Origin: Trebonia sp963785645
Lineage (GTDB): Bacteria; Actinomycetota; Actinomycetes; Streptosporangiales; Streptosporangiaceae
Length of the DNA stretch: 64,000 nucleotides
Reading direction: 5' to 3'
Assembly (NCBI GenBank): GCA_963785645.1
Contig: CAWAWG010000016.1
Span: 248,001 to 312,000 of the forward strand
Shown: positions 55,580 through 64,000 of the stretch, piece by piece
Numbering within the stretch: the first letter of the stretch is position 1
How the letters are laid out: every line of letters starts with the position of its first letter
Made by a program: the position numbers and the translations under genes
The notes under the pieces: generated by a model
What the model was told of the DNA's origin: nothing
Seen by the model: only the letters and a program-made list of their open reading frames with translations
The model's database searches: none

Positions 55580-56543
55580 GGCGCACCTTTCCCGCGGGGT
55601 CCCGTACGGCATCCCGGTCACGACCAGGGCTTCCTCGACCCGGGAAATGGCTGCTCGCCGTGTGGCATGACGGCATCCACCCCGCCCCGGCGACGATGGC
55701 CGGCGCACCGCGCGCCAGCGGGTCAGGGCCGGTTACCGCGGCGGCCCTCGTATATTACGCAATTGCCCCCGAGATGCGCACGCACAACGCACTAAAGGCT
55801 CACGCTCCGCGCGGACACTGCCGCGGCGCGGACTGGCCGCGATGCCCGGCAGCGGGAGCAGAGGGAATGGGCCGGTCACCGGCGGCCCCGGCCGGCATCG
55901 GTGTCACCGGCCGGGGCAGTCCGGAGACACCGGCGCTCTTGTCCCAGTTCGCAGCCCGCACCGGTAGCGACCGAGCCAACGAGGCCGATGACGTCCGGAA
56001 GCAAGCCCGTGCACTCTTAGGCAAGCCGCGGGTCTTTCAATCCGGACTTGCCGCAAAGAGTGCCGCAAATCCGAAATATGCCGTCATTCCCAGGACGATT
56101 AAAGCCGTAGATCACGTTATTTGCGATAATTGCACCGTTGATCCACGACGACCCGTCGGCGAAATCATCGACCCGCCAGCACGTAAGTCCTGTCCATCCA
56201 GGAAGCCGACACCGAGCCTACGAACAGGAAACGCCAAGCTTACGAGCAGGAAATAATGCCACGAACCCGCGTCGCAATCTCACATCACGTGATCACAATA
56301 TCACTGAAGGTAATCATCAGTTCTCTCACGTGAGGGTCTACCGTCCGCTTCCAGTTACTTACCTCACTTCAAACTAAGATTCCCCTTAGGTCCCGCACCG
56401 GCTGGGGCGAACTGCTAACCTTGGTCGCTGATTGCACGAGAGTGAGCAAAGTAACGGTCGGAGCCTGGGCCGACATCGGTTTTTGGCTGCTCTCGTTCCC
56501 AGGCTGTGAGGGTAATTAATTTCCCGGAACGGCTGAAGAGGCA
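55580..56543. other. Lower-GC spacer of almost 1 kb
   Basis: No supported gene. GC falls clearly from about 56030 to 56540. It contains TCACGTGA-type palindromes near 56283 and 56325 and a diverged direct repeat of TACGARCAGGAAA near 56220-56250. May hold the promoter of the FemAB/GNAT-like gene and transferred DNA. Confidence 0.4.
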
Positions 56544-57578
56544 ATGGCGACGGTATACGAGCTAGACGATGAGCGGGCATACGAAGCCGAGATTGGTCAG
56601 TGTCTCGGCGTGACCGGTTATCATCACTGGTTTTTCATGAGTGCGCTCGCAGAGGCGCTCAATTATAAATTTCGGGCGTTTGCCGTCGATTCCGCCGGCG
56701 AGCGTCTCGGGGTAATCCCGCTGCTTTTCCAGCGGCGCGGGCCGGTATCGACCGCGAACTTCGTTCCGGTCGGCTGCATTGGCCCGGTGATACGCGGAGA
56801 GGCGCTGCGTGCGGGACGTACCGGCGAACTGCTCCTCGGCGCGGGTTCCATTCTGCGGCGGCACCGGACGGTTGCCGCCCGGTGGGCCTTCTCACCGGGT
56901 CTTAACGTGGACGCCGAGGCAATCGCCAACGATGGATTCGCGGTATCCGAGTGGGAAAACTACGTGATCCCGGGGACCAAGTCGGTCGACGATCTCCTTA
57001 AATCCATGTCGCGCTCGCGGCGCCAGTCCATCAACCGGCATATCCGGCGCGGCCAGGATCGTGGCGTCAGCGTCGAGGAGGCCTCCGCGGAAGAAGTCAG
57101 GCGCTGGCTTCCAGACCAGGTCATGGCTGTTTATGAGCGTCAGGGACGGCCGCCGCTCTACAGTCTCGCCGAAGCTCGCTGCCTGGCGGAGCGACTGGCT
57201 TCCCACCCGCGCATGCTGTGGCGAACCGCTAAGGAGGCGGACGGCAACGTAGTGGGGGTGGCCGGGTGTGTCATCGGTGATGACCGCCTGTGGGGCTGGC
57301 TGATAACGGGCACCCCGGTCAACGGGGTTAGCGTCCAGATACTCTGCTACTGGGACCTGATCAAATGGTCGCTTGAGCGGGGTCTGGCGCTCGACCTGGG
57401 CGGGGCGCCGAATGACGGCATCCGCGAGCTTAAGACCTCTCTGGGAGCCGACGTTGAGACCGCCGTCCGGGTCCTTGAGTTCCATCCGCGGGCGGCTTAC
57501 AAAGCGGCTGCCGCGCTTCGCGACTGGGGCCCGGTGCGGGCCAACTGGGTGCGGATGCGCCGGATGATCGGGGACTGA
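56544..57578 (+). CDS. FemAB/GNAT-like acyl- or aminoacyltransferase (BioF2-like)
   Basis: 344 residues from ATG 56544 with GAAGAGG upstream. Two GNAT-like halves: an N-terminal part (GYHHWFFMSALAEAL, RLGVIPLLFQRRGP) and a C-terminal part with MSRSRRQSINRHIRRG, GWLITGTPVNGVSVQILCYW and the family end LALDLGGAPNDGIRELKTSL. PF13480-type transferases act on cell-wall peptides or polysaccharides. Codon use at its start is less GC-rich than its neighbours. Confidence 0.78.
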   Translation: MATVYELDDERAYEAEIGQCLGVTGYHHWFFMSALAEALNYKFRAFAVDSAGERLGVIPLLFQRRGPVSTANFVPVGCIGPVIRGEALRAGRTGELLLGAGSILRRHRTVAARWAFSPGLNVDAEAIANDGFAVSEWENYVIPGTKSVDDLLKSMSRSRRQSINRHIRRGQDRGVSVEEASAEEVRRWLPDQVMAVYERQGRPPLYSLAEARCLAERLASHPRMLWRTAKEADGNVVGVAGCVIGDDRLWGWLITGTPVNGVSVQILCYWDLIKWSLERGLALDLGGAPNDGIRELKTSLGADVETAVRVLEFHPRAAYKAAAALRDWGPVRANWVRMRRMIGD

Positions 57579-57660
57579 CCCGCGGCCGGACGGTTCGGCC
57601 GGCCGGTTAACGATCTTCAATTGGCGTCGATCGCAGCCCCGCACCGGGCAGAATGACGTC

Positions 57661-58287
57661 ATGAGCCAAGACGAGCTTGGGATAACGCGCCGCACTCTGC
57701 ACGGGGTGGCCGAACTAGTCCTCGCCGGTCCGCAGTACCGGGCCACGGGCAAACTGCGCCTTGGTGTCGTTCCCGACGGCTTCGCGACGATCCTGGCGCC
57801 CGGGTTGCGGGTTGACGGTCCCCGGATTGCGAGCGCCGCGGGGGTGACGGTCTCGATCGACGGCCGTACGCCGCGTGCCCTCGCGGCGGAGCTGGGGGTG
57901 GCGGCGGGGCGACCAGAAGGTGTCTACGACGGCGGCTCGGGAGTCAGTCCCGACGAGACCCTGCCCCTGGACGCCGACCAGGCCGACGTGATCATGCGCG
58001 CACTGGCGCTCGGCCACGATGCGCTGGCAGCCTTCGCCGCCGACGAGGCGCCAGTGCTGTGGCCGGAGCACTTCGACGTGGCGATCCGCGTGCACGACAC
58101 GAACTTCGGCGTCTCGCCGGGAGACGGGTTCATCGAGGAGCCGTACGCGTACGTGGGGGTGGCTTCCCCGCCCGCCGGCGACCCGTTCTGGAACGCCCCG
58201 TTTGGCGCCGCCGTGCCGCTGCGTGAACTTCCGGACGCGCCGTCCGTCACTGGTTTTTTCATCGAAGGCCGCGAGCGATCCAGGTAA
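57661..58287 (+). CDS. Conserved hypothetical protein
   Basis: 208 residues from ATG 57661. Recognisable segments are GITRRTLHGVAELVLAGPQY, a central linker, and a C-terminal WPEHFDVAIRVHDTNFGVSP followed by EPYAYVGVASPPAGDPFWNA. Similar actinobacterial proteins are uncharacterised as far as I can recall. Soluble; no catalytic motif recognised. Confidence 0.75.
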   Translation: MSQDELGITRRTLHGVAELVLAGPQYRATGKLRLGVVPDGFATILAPGLRVDGPRIASAAGVTVSIDGRTPRALAAELGVAAGRPEGVYDGGSGVSPDETLPLDADQADVIMRALALGHDALAAFAADEAPVLWPEHFDVAIRVHDTNFGVSPGDGFIEEPYAYVGVASPPAGDPFWNAPFGAAVPLRELPDAPSVTGFFIEGRERSR

Positions 58288-58309
58288 CGAGCGGGACGGA
58301 AATAACAGA

Positions 58310-59152
58310 ATGATGACCAGCGACGGACCGGCAGCACCGAACGGCCGCACCCAGCACAGGCCGGAACCGCTGCCGTTCGACACCACCGTGGCGCACCAGG
58401 CCCGGGTGTACGACTATCTTCTTGGCGGCAAGGACAATTACGCCGCCGACCGGGCCGCCGCCGAGGCGACGCTCAAGGTCAATCCCGACCTTGCCCCCAG
58501 CGCCTACGCGAACCGCGCGTTCCTTGGCCGGGCCATCCGCTACCTGGCCGAAGAGGCCGGGATCCGGCAGTTCCTCGACATCGGCACCGGCATCCCGACC
58601 GCGGGCAACACGCACCAGGTCGCCCAGGCCATCGCACCCGAGTCCCGGGTCGTGTACGTGGACTACGACCCGATTGTCCTGGCCCATGCCCGTGCGCTGC
58701 TGACCAGCCACGAGGCGGGAGCGACGGAGTACATCGACTCCGACCTGCGCGATACCGAGACCATCCTCGGCCAGGCGGCCGAGCTGCTTGACTTCACCAA
58801 GCCGGCGGCGATCACGCTCATCTCGATCTTGCACGCGATACCGGACGCGGACGACCCGCACGCGATCGTGGCCAGGCTCCTCGGCGCCGTGCCCTCCGGC
58901 AGCTACCTCGCCATCTCGCACATGGGGTCGGACCTGATGGCTCCCGAGACGCTGCGCGAGATGGATGAAATCTGGAAACGCATGAGCCAGCAGCAGTACA
59001 CGCCGCGCGGCCGCGACCAGATGGCACGCTTCTTCGGCGGCACCGAGCTGGTGGATCCCGGGCTGGTACGGGTTGAGGAATGGCGCCCGGAACCAGGGAC
59101 CGCCGGGGCGCACAAGACCATCATGTGGGCCGCGGTGGGCCGCAAAATCTAA
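58310..59152 (+). CDS. SAM-dependent methyltransferase, DUF574 family
   Basis: 280 residues from ATG 58310 (a second ATG follows at 58313). Motifs: VAHQARVYDYLLGGKDNYAA, QFLDIGTGIPTAGNTHQVAQ, VVYVDYDPIVLAHARALL, ILHAIPDADDPHAIVARLL, and an end IMWAAVGRKI. Nearest relative in the window is the gene at 54737; the two are inverted with respect to each other. Confidence 0.9.
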   Translation: MMTSDGPAAPNGRTQHRPEPLPFDTTVAHQARVYDYLLGGKDNYAADRAAAEATLKVNPDLAPSAYANRAFLGRAIRYLAEEAGIRQFLDIGTGIPTAGNTHQVAQAIAPESRVVYVDYDPIVLAHARALLTSHEAGATEYIDSDLRDTETILGQAAELLDFTKPAAITLISILHAIPDADDPHAIVARLLGAVPSGSYLAISHMGSDLMAPETLREMDEIWKRMSQQQYTPRGRDQMARFFGGTELVDPGLVRVEEWRPEPGTAGAHKTIMWAAVGRKI

Positions 59153-59270
59153 ACACCTCCACCGCGCTCTGGCCGCAACTGTCCTGCACCCGTGCGGGAA
59201 ACCGGGCCGCTACCCGGGGGCGACATCGTCGTTACTGACGAACTCGCCGATATCACTGGGGGTGGCGGAG

Positions 59271-59699
59271 ATGAGCACTACCGACCATGACACTATTTCA
59301 GCCGATCAGGATCTGTGCCTCGTGGGCCCGGATAACATCATCGTGCCGCTGACGGCCGACCTGCGCTACAGCCGGCCGGATCCGTACGCGGTCATCATGT
59401 CGCTGGACACCGGCCTGGAAGAGCCGGTCGTATGGTCCCTCGACCGCGACCTGCTCACGGCGGCCCTGCACGCACCCGAGGGAATCGGCGACGTACGGGC
59501 ATGGCCTTCAGCGTCGCCCGCTGGGCAGAAGGTACTCAACATCGAGCTGGGCCCGCCGTCCGGATACGCCCGCTTCGAGACCAGCGCCGCTGACTTCGGT
59601 GCGTTCCTGGCGCGGACCTACGAGCTGGTGCCCCCAGGTCAGGAGTCCGCCTGCCTGGACGTCGATGCCGAGCTCACCGAACTGCTCAACCAGGCGTGA
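59271..59699 (+). CDS. SsgA family sporulation/cell division regulator
   Basis: 142 residues from ATG 59271, with GGTGGCGGAG upstream. SsgA-like features: VPLTADLRYSRPDPYAVIMS, WSLDRDLLTAALHAPEGIGD, DVRAWPS and a FLARTYELVPPG segment. SALP proteins occur only in morphologically complex actinomycetes and guide septum placement and peptidoglycan events in sporulation. Which subclass this is cannot be decided here. Confidence 0.9.
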   Translation: MSTTDHDTISADQDLCLVGPDNIIVPLTADLRYSRPDPYAVIMSLDTGLEEPVVWSLDRDLLTAALHAPEGIGDVRAWPSASPAGQKVLNIELGPPSGYARFETSAADFGAFLARTYELVPPGQESACLDVDAELTELLNQA

Positions 59700-59746
59700 C
59701 ACCCGGGCCGCGGGCCACGTGAACAGTCCCCGCGGGAACCACGGCC

Positions 59747-59784
59747 TCGTTCGGAATAAAGATCAAGATCCTTGTCCCGAACGA
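59747..59784 (+). terminator. Hairpin after the SsgA-like gene
   Basis: TCGTTCGG (59747-59754) and its complement (59777-59784) around a 22-base loop, 48 bases after the stop. Confidence 0.35.
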
Positions 59785-60012
59785 AGGGTGACGTCGCTCC
59801 CTAACACCGGCTAGACCACGTTTACCGGCAGAAGGCACCAGCCGCCGGCTGCCGGAGGTGCGTTACTGACAAGAGCTGGCGCCCCGGTGTCGATCTGGCG
59901 GACGGCCGTTCGTGTAGCAGGCGACAGGGCCGCGGCGGGCGCGGTCCGCAGCGAAAGGGGCAGTTGCGTGACTTCGATAGGTAGCATTACCGCCGTTGAG
60001 GAGGGGAAGGTC

Positions 60013-60357
60013 ATGCCGCAGTACCTGCTTTCCATCTACCAGCCCGACGGCGGCGCGCCCAGCGCCGAAATCGTGGCCCGGTTCACGGACGGGCTGCGCC
60101 GGCTCAACGAGGAGCTGCGCGAGAGCGGCTCGTGGGTGTTCACCGGCGGCCTGCACGCCGCCAGCAGCGCCACCGTCGTGCGGGCCGGCGGCCTGGTCAC
60201 CGACGGCCCTTACGTTGAGGGCAAGGAGCACATTGGCGGCATCTACGTGATCTCCGCGCCCGACCTGGACGCGGCGCTGAGCTGGGCCCGCAAGGCGGCG
60301 GAGGCGACCACGCTGCCGATCGAGGTCCGCCCGTTCGTCGACGCCGCGCCCTTCTGA
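60013..60357 (+). CDS. YciI family protein (DGPF domain), ECF42 partner
   Basis: 114 residues from ATG 60013 with GAGGGGAAGG upstream. PQYLLSIYQPDGGAP opens the ferredoxin-like fold; VTDGPYVEGKEHIGGIYVIS carries the DGP(F/Y) motif, and LDAALSWARKAAEATTLPIE follows. YciI/DGPF genes accompany ECF42 sigma factors; the sigma gene begins four bases after this stop. Biochemical role unknown. 59700-60012 otherwise holds no gene. Confidence 0.92.
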   Translation: MPQYLLSIYQPDGGAPSAEIVARFTDGLRRLNEELRESGSWVFTGGLHAASSATVVRAGGLVTDGPYVEGKEHIGGIYVISAPDLDAALSWARKAAEATTLPIEVRPFVDAAPF

Positions 60358-60361
60358 CGCG

Positions 60362-61567
60362 ATGACGCCGGAGGAGATCGCGGCGGTCTTCCGGGCCGAG
60401 TACGGACGGGCCGTCGCGGTCCTCATCCGGGTCCTGGGCGACATCGGCCTGGCCGAGGACGCGGTAGCCGACGCCTTCGCGACCGCTGTCGCGCGCTGGC
60501 CGGGCGACGGCGCGCCGCCGAGTCCGGCCGGCTGGATCATCACCACCGCCCGCAACCGGGCCATTGACCAGCTGCGCCGCGAGTCGGCGCGGGCCCGCAA
60601 GCACGCCGAGGCCGCGATCGCGGAAGTCCCGGCGGAACCCGCCGAGGAGGGGGCCGTGCCCGACGACCGGCTGCGGCTCATCTTCACCTGCTGTCATCCG
60701 GCGCTCGCCCGGCCCGCGCAGGTTGCGCTCACCCTCCGCCTGCTCGGCGGGCTGACCACGCTGGAGATCGCCCGCGCCTTCCTCGTCCCCGAGGCGACGA
60801 TGGCGCAGCGGATCGTCCGGGCCAAGGCGAAGATCCGCGACGCGCGCATCCCCTACCGGGTGCCGCACGAGTCCGACCTGCCCGCGCGTCTCGACGCCGT
60901 GCTCACCGTGCTCTACCTGATCTTCAACGAGGGGTACGTCGCGACGTCGGGCGCCGAGCTCGGGCGGGCCGGCCTGTGCGCAGAGGCGATCCGGCTCGCC
61001 CGGCTGCTGGCCGTGCTCATGCCAGACGAACCGGAGGCGGCGGGCCTGCTCGCGCTGATGCTGCTGACCGAGGCGCGGCGCGGCGCGCGCACCGACGGCG
61101 ACGGCGCACTCGTCCGGCTCGCCGACCAGGACCGCTCCCGCTGGGACGCCGACCTGGTCGCGGAGGGCCGGGCCGTGGTCCGCGGCTGCCTGCGCCGCAA
61201 CCGTCCCGGCCGTTACCAGATCCTCGCCGCGATCAACGCCGTGCACACCGACCCGGTCACCGACTGGAACCAGGTGCTCGCGCTCTACGACCAGCTTGCG
61301 CGGCTTGACCCGAGCCCGGTCACGGCGCTGAACCGCGCGGTCGCGGTGGCCGAGGTGGACGGCCCGGCCCCGGCGCTGCACCTCGTCGACGGCCTGCACC
61401 TCGACGGCTATCACCTGTTCCACGCCATCCGCGGTGACCTGCTGACCCGGCTCGGGCGAGCGGCCGACGCCCGGCAGGCATTCCAGGCCGCCGCCCGGCT
61501 CACCAGGAACGAGCGCGAGCATGACTACCTGCTGGCGCGACGTGACGCACTGCTCCCTCCCGAATGA
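60362..61567 (+). CDS. RNA polymerase sigma factor, ECF42 group
   Basis: 401 residues. Sigma region 2 (FRAEYGRAVAVLIRVLGDIG, WIITTARNRAIDQLRRES) and region 4 (ARAFLVPEATMAQRIVRAKA), then a long helical C-terminal domain with VLYLIFNEGY, DWNQVLALYDQLARL, PVTALNRAVAVAEV and HLFHAIRGDLLTRLGR, characteristic of ECF42. The C-terminal domain replaces a classical anti-sigma factor. Co-transcribed with the YciI gene. Confidence 0.93.
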   Translation: MTPEEIAAVFRAEYGRAVAVLIRVLGDIGLAEDAVADAFATAVARWPGDGAPPSPAGWIITTARNRAIDQLRRESARARKHAEAAIAEVPAEPAEEGAVPDDRLRLIFTCCHPALARPAQVALTLRLLGGLTTLEIARAFLVPEATMAQRIVRAKAKIRDARIPYRVPHESDLPARLDAVLTVLYLIFNEGYVATSGAELGRAGLCAEAIRLARLLAVLMPDEPEAAGLLALMLLTEARRGARTDGDGALVRLADQDRSRWDADLVAEGRAVVRGCLRRNRPGRYQILAAINAVHTDPVTDWNQVLALYDQLARLDPSPVTALNRAVAVAEVDGPAPALHLVDGLHLDGYHLFHAIRGDLLTRLGRAADARQAFQAAARLTRNEREHDYLLARRDALLPPE

Positions 61568-61688
61568 CGCGTACGGTCCCCGCCGGCAGCCCGCGGACGG
61601 CGGCCAGGTCTTCCTGGCGTCCGGGCTTGGCGTAGACCGAGTCGGTTACGCCACGGGCAACCCACTGTCGGCCGTCAGGGTGACCAGA

Positions 61689-61694
61689 TAGCCT
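61689..61694 (+). promoter_or_regulatory. -10 box of the cyclodeaminase gene (leaderless candidate)
   Basis: TAGCCT, seven bases before ATG 61702, with no Shine-Dalgarno. Confidence 0.35.
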
Positions 61695-61701
61695 CACGGT
61701 C

Positions 61702-62316
61702 ATGCGCGATGAGACGATTGGGAGTTTCCTGACCCGCCTCGCGGCCCGCAGCGCGGCGCCGGGCGGCGGGGCCACCGGCGCGCTGCACGCCGCGCAGGCC
61801 GCCGCCCTGCTGGCGATGGTCGCCCGGTTCAGCGACGGCCCCCGGTACGACGCCGAGACGGTGGGCCGGGTCCGGGCCGCCTCGGACGGCCTGGCCGATG
61901 AGGGCATCGGACTTGCCGTTGCCGACTCGGCGGCGTTCGAGGAGGTCGCCGTCGCCTACGGACTGCCGAAGGACACCCCGGAGGCCAAGGCCGCGCGTTC
62001 GGCCGCGATCGCCGACGCGATGGCGGGCGCGGCTCGCCCGCCGGCCGACCTGATGGCCGCTTCGGTGCGGCTCGTGGGCCTGGCCGAGGAACTCCTGCCC
62101 GTCGCGAACAAGAACGTGATCTCCGATATCGCCGCCGCGGCCGCCGCCATCAGCGCCGCGGCGGTCACCGCCGCGGCGAACATCGAGGCGAACCTGCCCG
62201 GCATCAAGGACCCGGCGCTGGCGGAGGAGCTGTCAGCGACGGCGGCGCTCGCGGACGGTGTGACGGACCGCGCCAGCCGGGTGATCGCCGCCGTCCGCCA
62301 GGAGATGGCACAGTGA
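61702..62316 (+). CDS. Cyclodeaminase/cyclohydrolase (FTCD-like) family protein
   Basis: 204 residues, almost entirely helical. The family motif SAAPGGGATGALHAAQAAAL is near the N-terminus; LPVANKNVISDIAAAAAAIS and AANIEANLPGIKDP follow. Related proteins act on formimino- or methenyl-tetrahydrofolate. Its stop overlaps the folD GTG (GTGA), so the two folate genes are coupled. Confidence 0.9.
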   Translation: MRDETIGSFLTRLAARSAAPGGGATGALHAAQAAALLAMVARFSDGPRYDAETVGRVRAASDGLADEGIGLAVADSAAFEEVAVAYGLPKDTPEAKAARSAAIADAMAGAARPPADLMAASVRLVGLAEELLPVANKNVISDIAAAAAAISAAAVTAAANIEANLPGIKDPALAEELSATAALADGVTDRASRVIAAVRQEMAQ

Positions 62317-63204
62317 CCACGGAGCCGGCCGGGCCGCGGCGGCCCGCCCGGGAGCTCGGCGGCAGCGAACTCGCCCGTCAGCTCCGCGCCGGCGTGGCCG
62401 AGCAGGCCGCCGCACTGGCGAAGGACGGCCGCCAGCCCCGGCTGGCGATCGTCACGGCGAACGACGACGGCGGCAGTGCCGCCTACGTCCGGTCGGTCGC
62501 CAACGCGGCCGCGCGGGACGGGATCGCTTGCGACGTGGCCCGCACGACGACCACGGCGGGCATCACGGCTACCCTCACGCAGCTCGCCGACGACCCGGAA
62601 GTGCACGGCATCATCCTGCAGACCCCGCTCCCCAAGGGGGCGAACCTGGCCGCCCTGGCGACCGCCATCCCGTTGGCGAAGGACGTCGACGGCGCGAGTC
62701 CCGAGTCGATCGGCCGCCTGGTGGCGGGCCTGCCCGCGTTCGCCCCGGCCACCGCGGAGGCGGTGCTCGCGCTGCTTGACCATTACCGGGTGGAGCTGAG
62801 CGGCAGGCACGCGGTCGTGGTGGGCCGCTCCGTCGTGGTCGGGAAGCCGACCGCCCACCTGCTGCTCGACCGGCACGCCACGGTGACGATCTGCCACTCC
62901 CGCACGGCGGACCTGCCCGCGATCACCCGGCAGGCCGATGTCCTCGTCGTGGCGGCCGGCCGGCCGGGTTGATCGGTCCCGGTCACGTCTCCCCCGGGAC
63001 CACCGTCATCGACGTGGGCACCAACGCCGCCAAGGACGGCGGCCTCACGGGTGACGTCGACCCCGCGGTGGCGGCCGCCGCGGCCGCGCTCACCCCCGTT
63101 CCCGGCGGTGTGGGCCCGGTCACGACGGCGCTGCTGCTTCAGCACGTGGTCCAGGCCGCTGCGTCTTACCACGGCGGGGTGTCGTTACCTGGGCAAGGCG
63201 TTAG
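62313..63204 (+). CDS. folD: FolD methylenetetrahydrofolate dehydrogenase/cyclohydrolase (frameshifted; 3' end uncertain)
   Basis: About 285-297 residues. GTG 62313. Motifs: LTQLADDPEVHGIILQTPLP, AKDVDGASPESIGRL, AVVVGRSVVVGKPTAHLLL (NADP region) and VTICHSRTADLP. One base is lost near 62967, after which TTVIDVGTNAAKDGGLTGDV and TPVPGGVGPVTTALLL continue in another frame. That frame runs on into the next gene, so the true stop is unclear; TAG at 63202-63204 would serve after one more indel. Interconverts one-carbon folates. Confidence 0.85.
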
Positions 63205-63206
63205 AG

Positions 63207-63238
63207 TTTGTCGGTTTCACCGCCCGCGGGCCGACAAA
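63207..63238. promoter_or_regulatory. Inverted repeat between folD and methyltransferase
   Basis: TTTGTCGG (63207-63214) and CCGACAAA (63231-63238) separated by 16 bases, 20 bases before ATG 63258. Either the folD terminator or an operator. Confidence 0.4.
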
Positions 63239-63257
63239 TTTAGTAGAAACGAACACC

Positions 63258-63917
63258 ATGACCGGACCTTCTCCTTGCCCCTCCCCGCCATTTTCCACCG
63301 GGCCAGAACAATCCAGGGGAAGACGGTCCGCAGGCGACACCGCGTTCTGGGACAGCCAGGCGGCGACATTCGACGACACCGCCGACCACGGCCTGCGCGA
63401 CCCGCAGGCCAGGAACGCGTGGCGGCGGCTGCTGCTCGCCCATCTCCCCCCGGCCCCCGCCGCCATCGCGGACATCGGCTGCGGCACCGGCTCCCTGTCA
63501 GTGCTGCTCGCGGCCGAGGGATACGCGGTCACCGGACTCGACTTCGCCCCGGCCATGATCAAGGCGGCCCGGGCGAAGGCCAGGGCGCAGGACGTCAACG
63601 CCCGGTTCGTGCTGTCCGACGCGGCGGCACCGGCCCTGCCCCCGCGCAGCTTCGACGTGCTCCTGGCCCGGCACGTGCTGTGGGCCATGCCGGACGTCGA
63701 TCAGGCCCTGGCCGGCTGGCTCCGGCTGCTGCTGCCGGGCGGAACGCTGGTGCTCGTCGAGGGCCGCTGGTCGACCGGTGCGGGCCTCACCACCGCCGAG
63801 GCGGGCCGGGCCGTACTGCGGCACCGGGATGACGCGGTGATCACCGCCCTCGACGAACCGGACCTGTGGGGCGGCCCGGTGACCGACGAGCGTTACCTCC
63901 TCGTCAGCCGCCGGTAG
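63258..63917 (+). CDS. Class I SAM-dependent methyltransferase (Methyltransf_11-like)
   Basis: 219 residues from ATG 63258. FWDSQAATFDDTADHGLRDP precedes the SAM motif IADIGCGTGSLSVLLAAEGY and VTGLDFAPAMIKAARAKA; FDVLLARHVLWAMPDVDQAL is motif IV-V. Typical of small-molecule methyltransferases such as UbiE/MenG-like or tailoring enzymes. Substrate unknown. Confidence 0.88.
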   Translation: MTGPSPCPSPPFSTGPEQSRGRRSAGDTAFWDSQAATFDDTADHGLRDPQARNAWRRLLLAHLPPAPAAIADIGCGTGSLSVLLAAEGYAVTGLDFAPAMIKAARAKARAQDVNARFVLSDAAAPALPPRSFDVLLARHVLWAMPDVDQALAGWLRLLLPGGTLVLVEGRWSTGAGLTTAEAGRAVLRHRDDAVITALDEPDLWGGPVTDERYLLVSRR

Positions 63918-63939
63918 CGCCGCACCCGGCGTACCCGGC

Positions 63940-63976
63940 GCACCCGCCGTAACCGGCGCACCGCAACGGCGGGTGC
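63940..63976 (+). terminator. Hairpin after the last gene
   Basis: GCACCCGCCGT (63940-63950) and its complement (63966-63976) with a 15-base loop, following the stop at 63917. The surrounding sequence is a degenerate CCGGCGCACC repeat. Confidence 0.5.
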
Positions 63977-64000
63977 TGCCCGCCCATTCCGCGATCCCCG

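Noticed and set aside
62969..63832. FolD frame running through the next gene
   Set aside because: The methyltransferase at 63258-63917 in another frame has clear SAM motifs; the FolD frame beyond about 63180 is not protein-like.

Overview
The window comes from a very GC-rich actinomycete that is probably morphologically complex and sporulating. Supporting markers are an SsgA-like protein, four SAM-methyltransferases of the DUF574 type, an XRE/DUF5753-DUF397 pair, a mycothiol-type DsbA/nitroreductase, a ScfR/RamB regulator, an ECF42 sigma factor with its YciI partner, and several TANNNT boxes 6-8 nt before an ATG/GTG (leaderless starts). No tRNA, rRNA, CRISPR array, transposase or phage gene was recognised. 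The family level (Streptosporangiales or a relative) is inference only.

Layout. 0-8.4 kb: MarR regulator, DUF574 methyltransferase, a minus-strand run of HhH-PHP (PolX-like) protein, thiolase and FadB, then a divergent XRE regulator/SDR pair. 8.4-12.2 kb: regulatory island (XRE-DUF5753 and DUF397 on minus; two small ORFs, an RsbW-like ATPase and a 70-aa protein on plus), then about 1 kb with no recognisable gene. 12.2-21.3 kb: envelope region (membrane protein, GT87 mannosyltransferase, CcdA, PuuD-like amidotransferase, secreted G1 peptidase, lipoprotein, Ser/Thr kinase with an extracellular CBM6-like domain). 21.4-28.9 kb: propionate module (ScfR diverging from mutA-mutB-meaB, then a Rv2466c-like protein). 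29-35 kb: MFS pump with TetR regulator, P-loop NTPase, decayed sequence, second DUF574 gene, NUDIX. 35-46 kb: DUF1003/MgtE_N-CBS pair, MocR regulator with a perfect palindrome over its start codon, a NYN-zinc-FHA protein, glutaryl-CoA dehydrogenase-like enzyme, PEBP lipoprotein, a 768-aa disordered protein, Nei. 46-55 kb: lipase-like protein, ABC exporter with a secreted partner, aldehyde dehydrogenase under a KstR-like box, a relic made of two truncated genes, LLM enzyme, a pterin pair (PTPS plus SDR), third DUF574 gene. 56.5-64 kb: FemAB/GNAT-like transferase, a hypothetical protein, fourth DUF574 gene, SsgA-like protein, YciI-ECF42, cyclodeaminase-FolD, and a SAM methyltransferase.

Metabolic logic: thiolase and FadB yield acetyl- and propionyl-CoA; ScfR-MutAB-MeaB takes propionate-derived methylmalonyl-CoA to succinyl-CoA; the glutaryl-CoA dehydrogenase-like enzyme and the aldehyde dehydrogenase fit the same catabolic theme. 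Cyclodeaminase and FolD are one-carbon/folate genes.

Reading-frame caution: about ten otherwise normal genes are interrupted by one-base frame changes although their total lengths match their families. The breaks are patchy, and long stretches between them are clean. I treat these as single genes with probable sequence errors and give each as one span; true decay cannot be excluded from the sequence alone.
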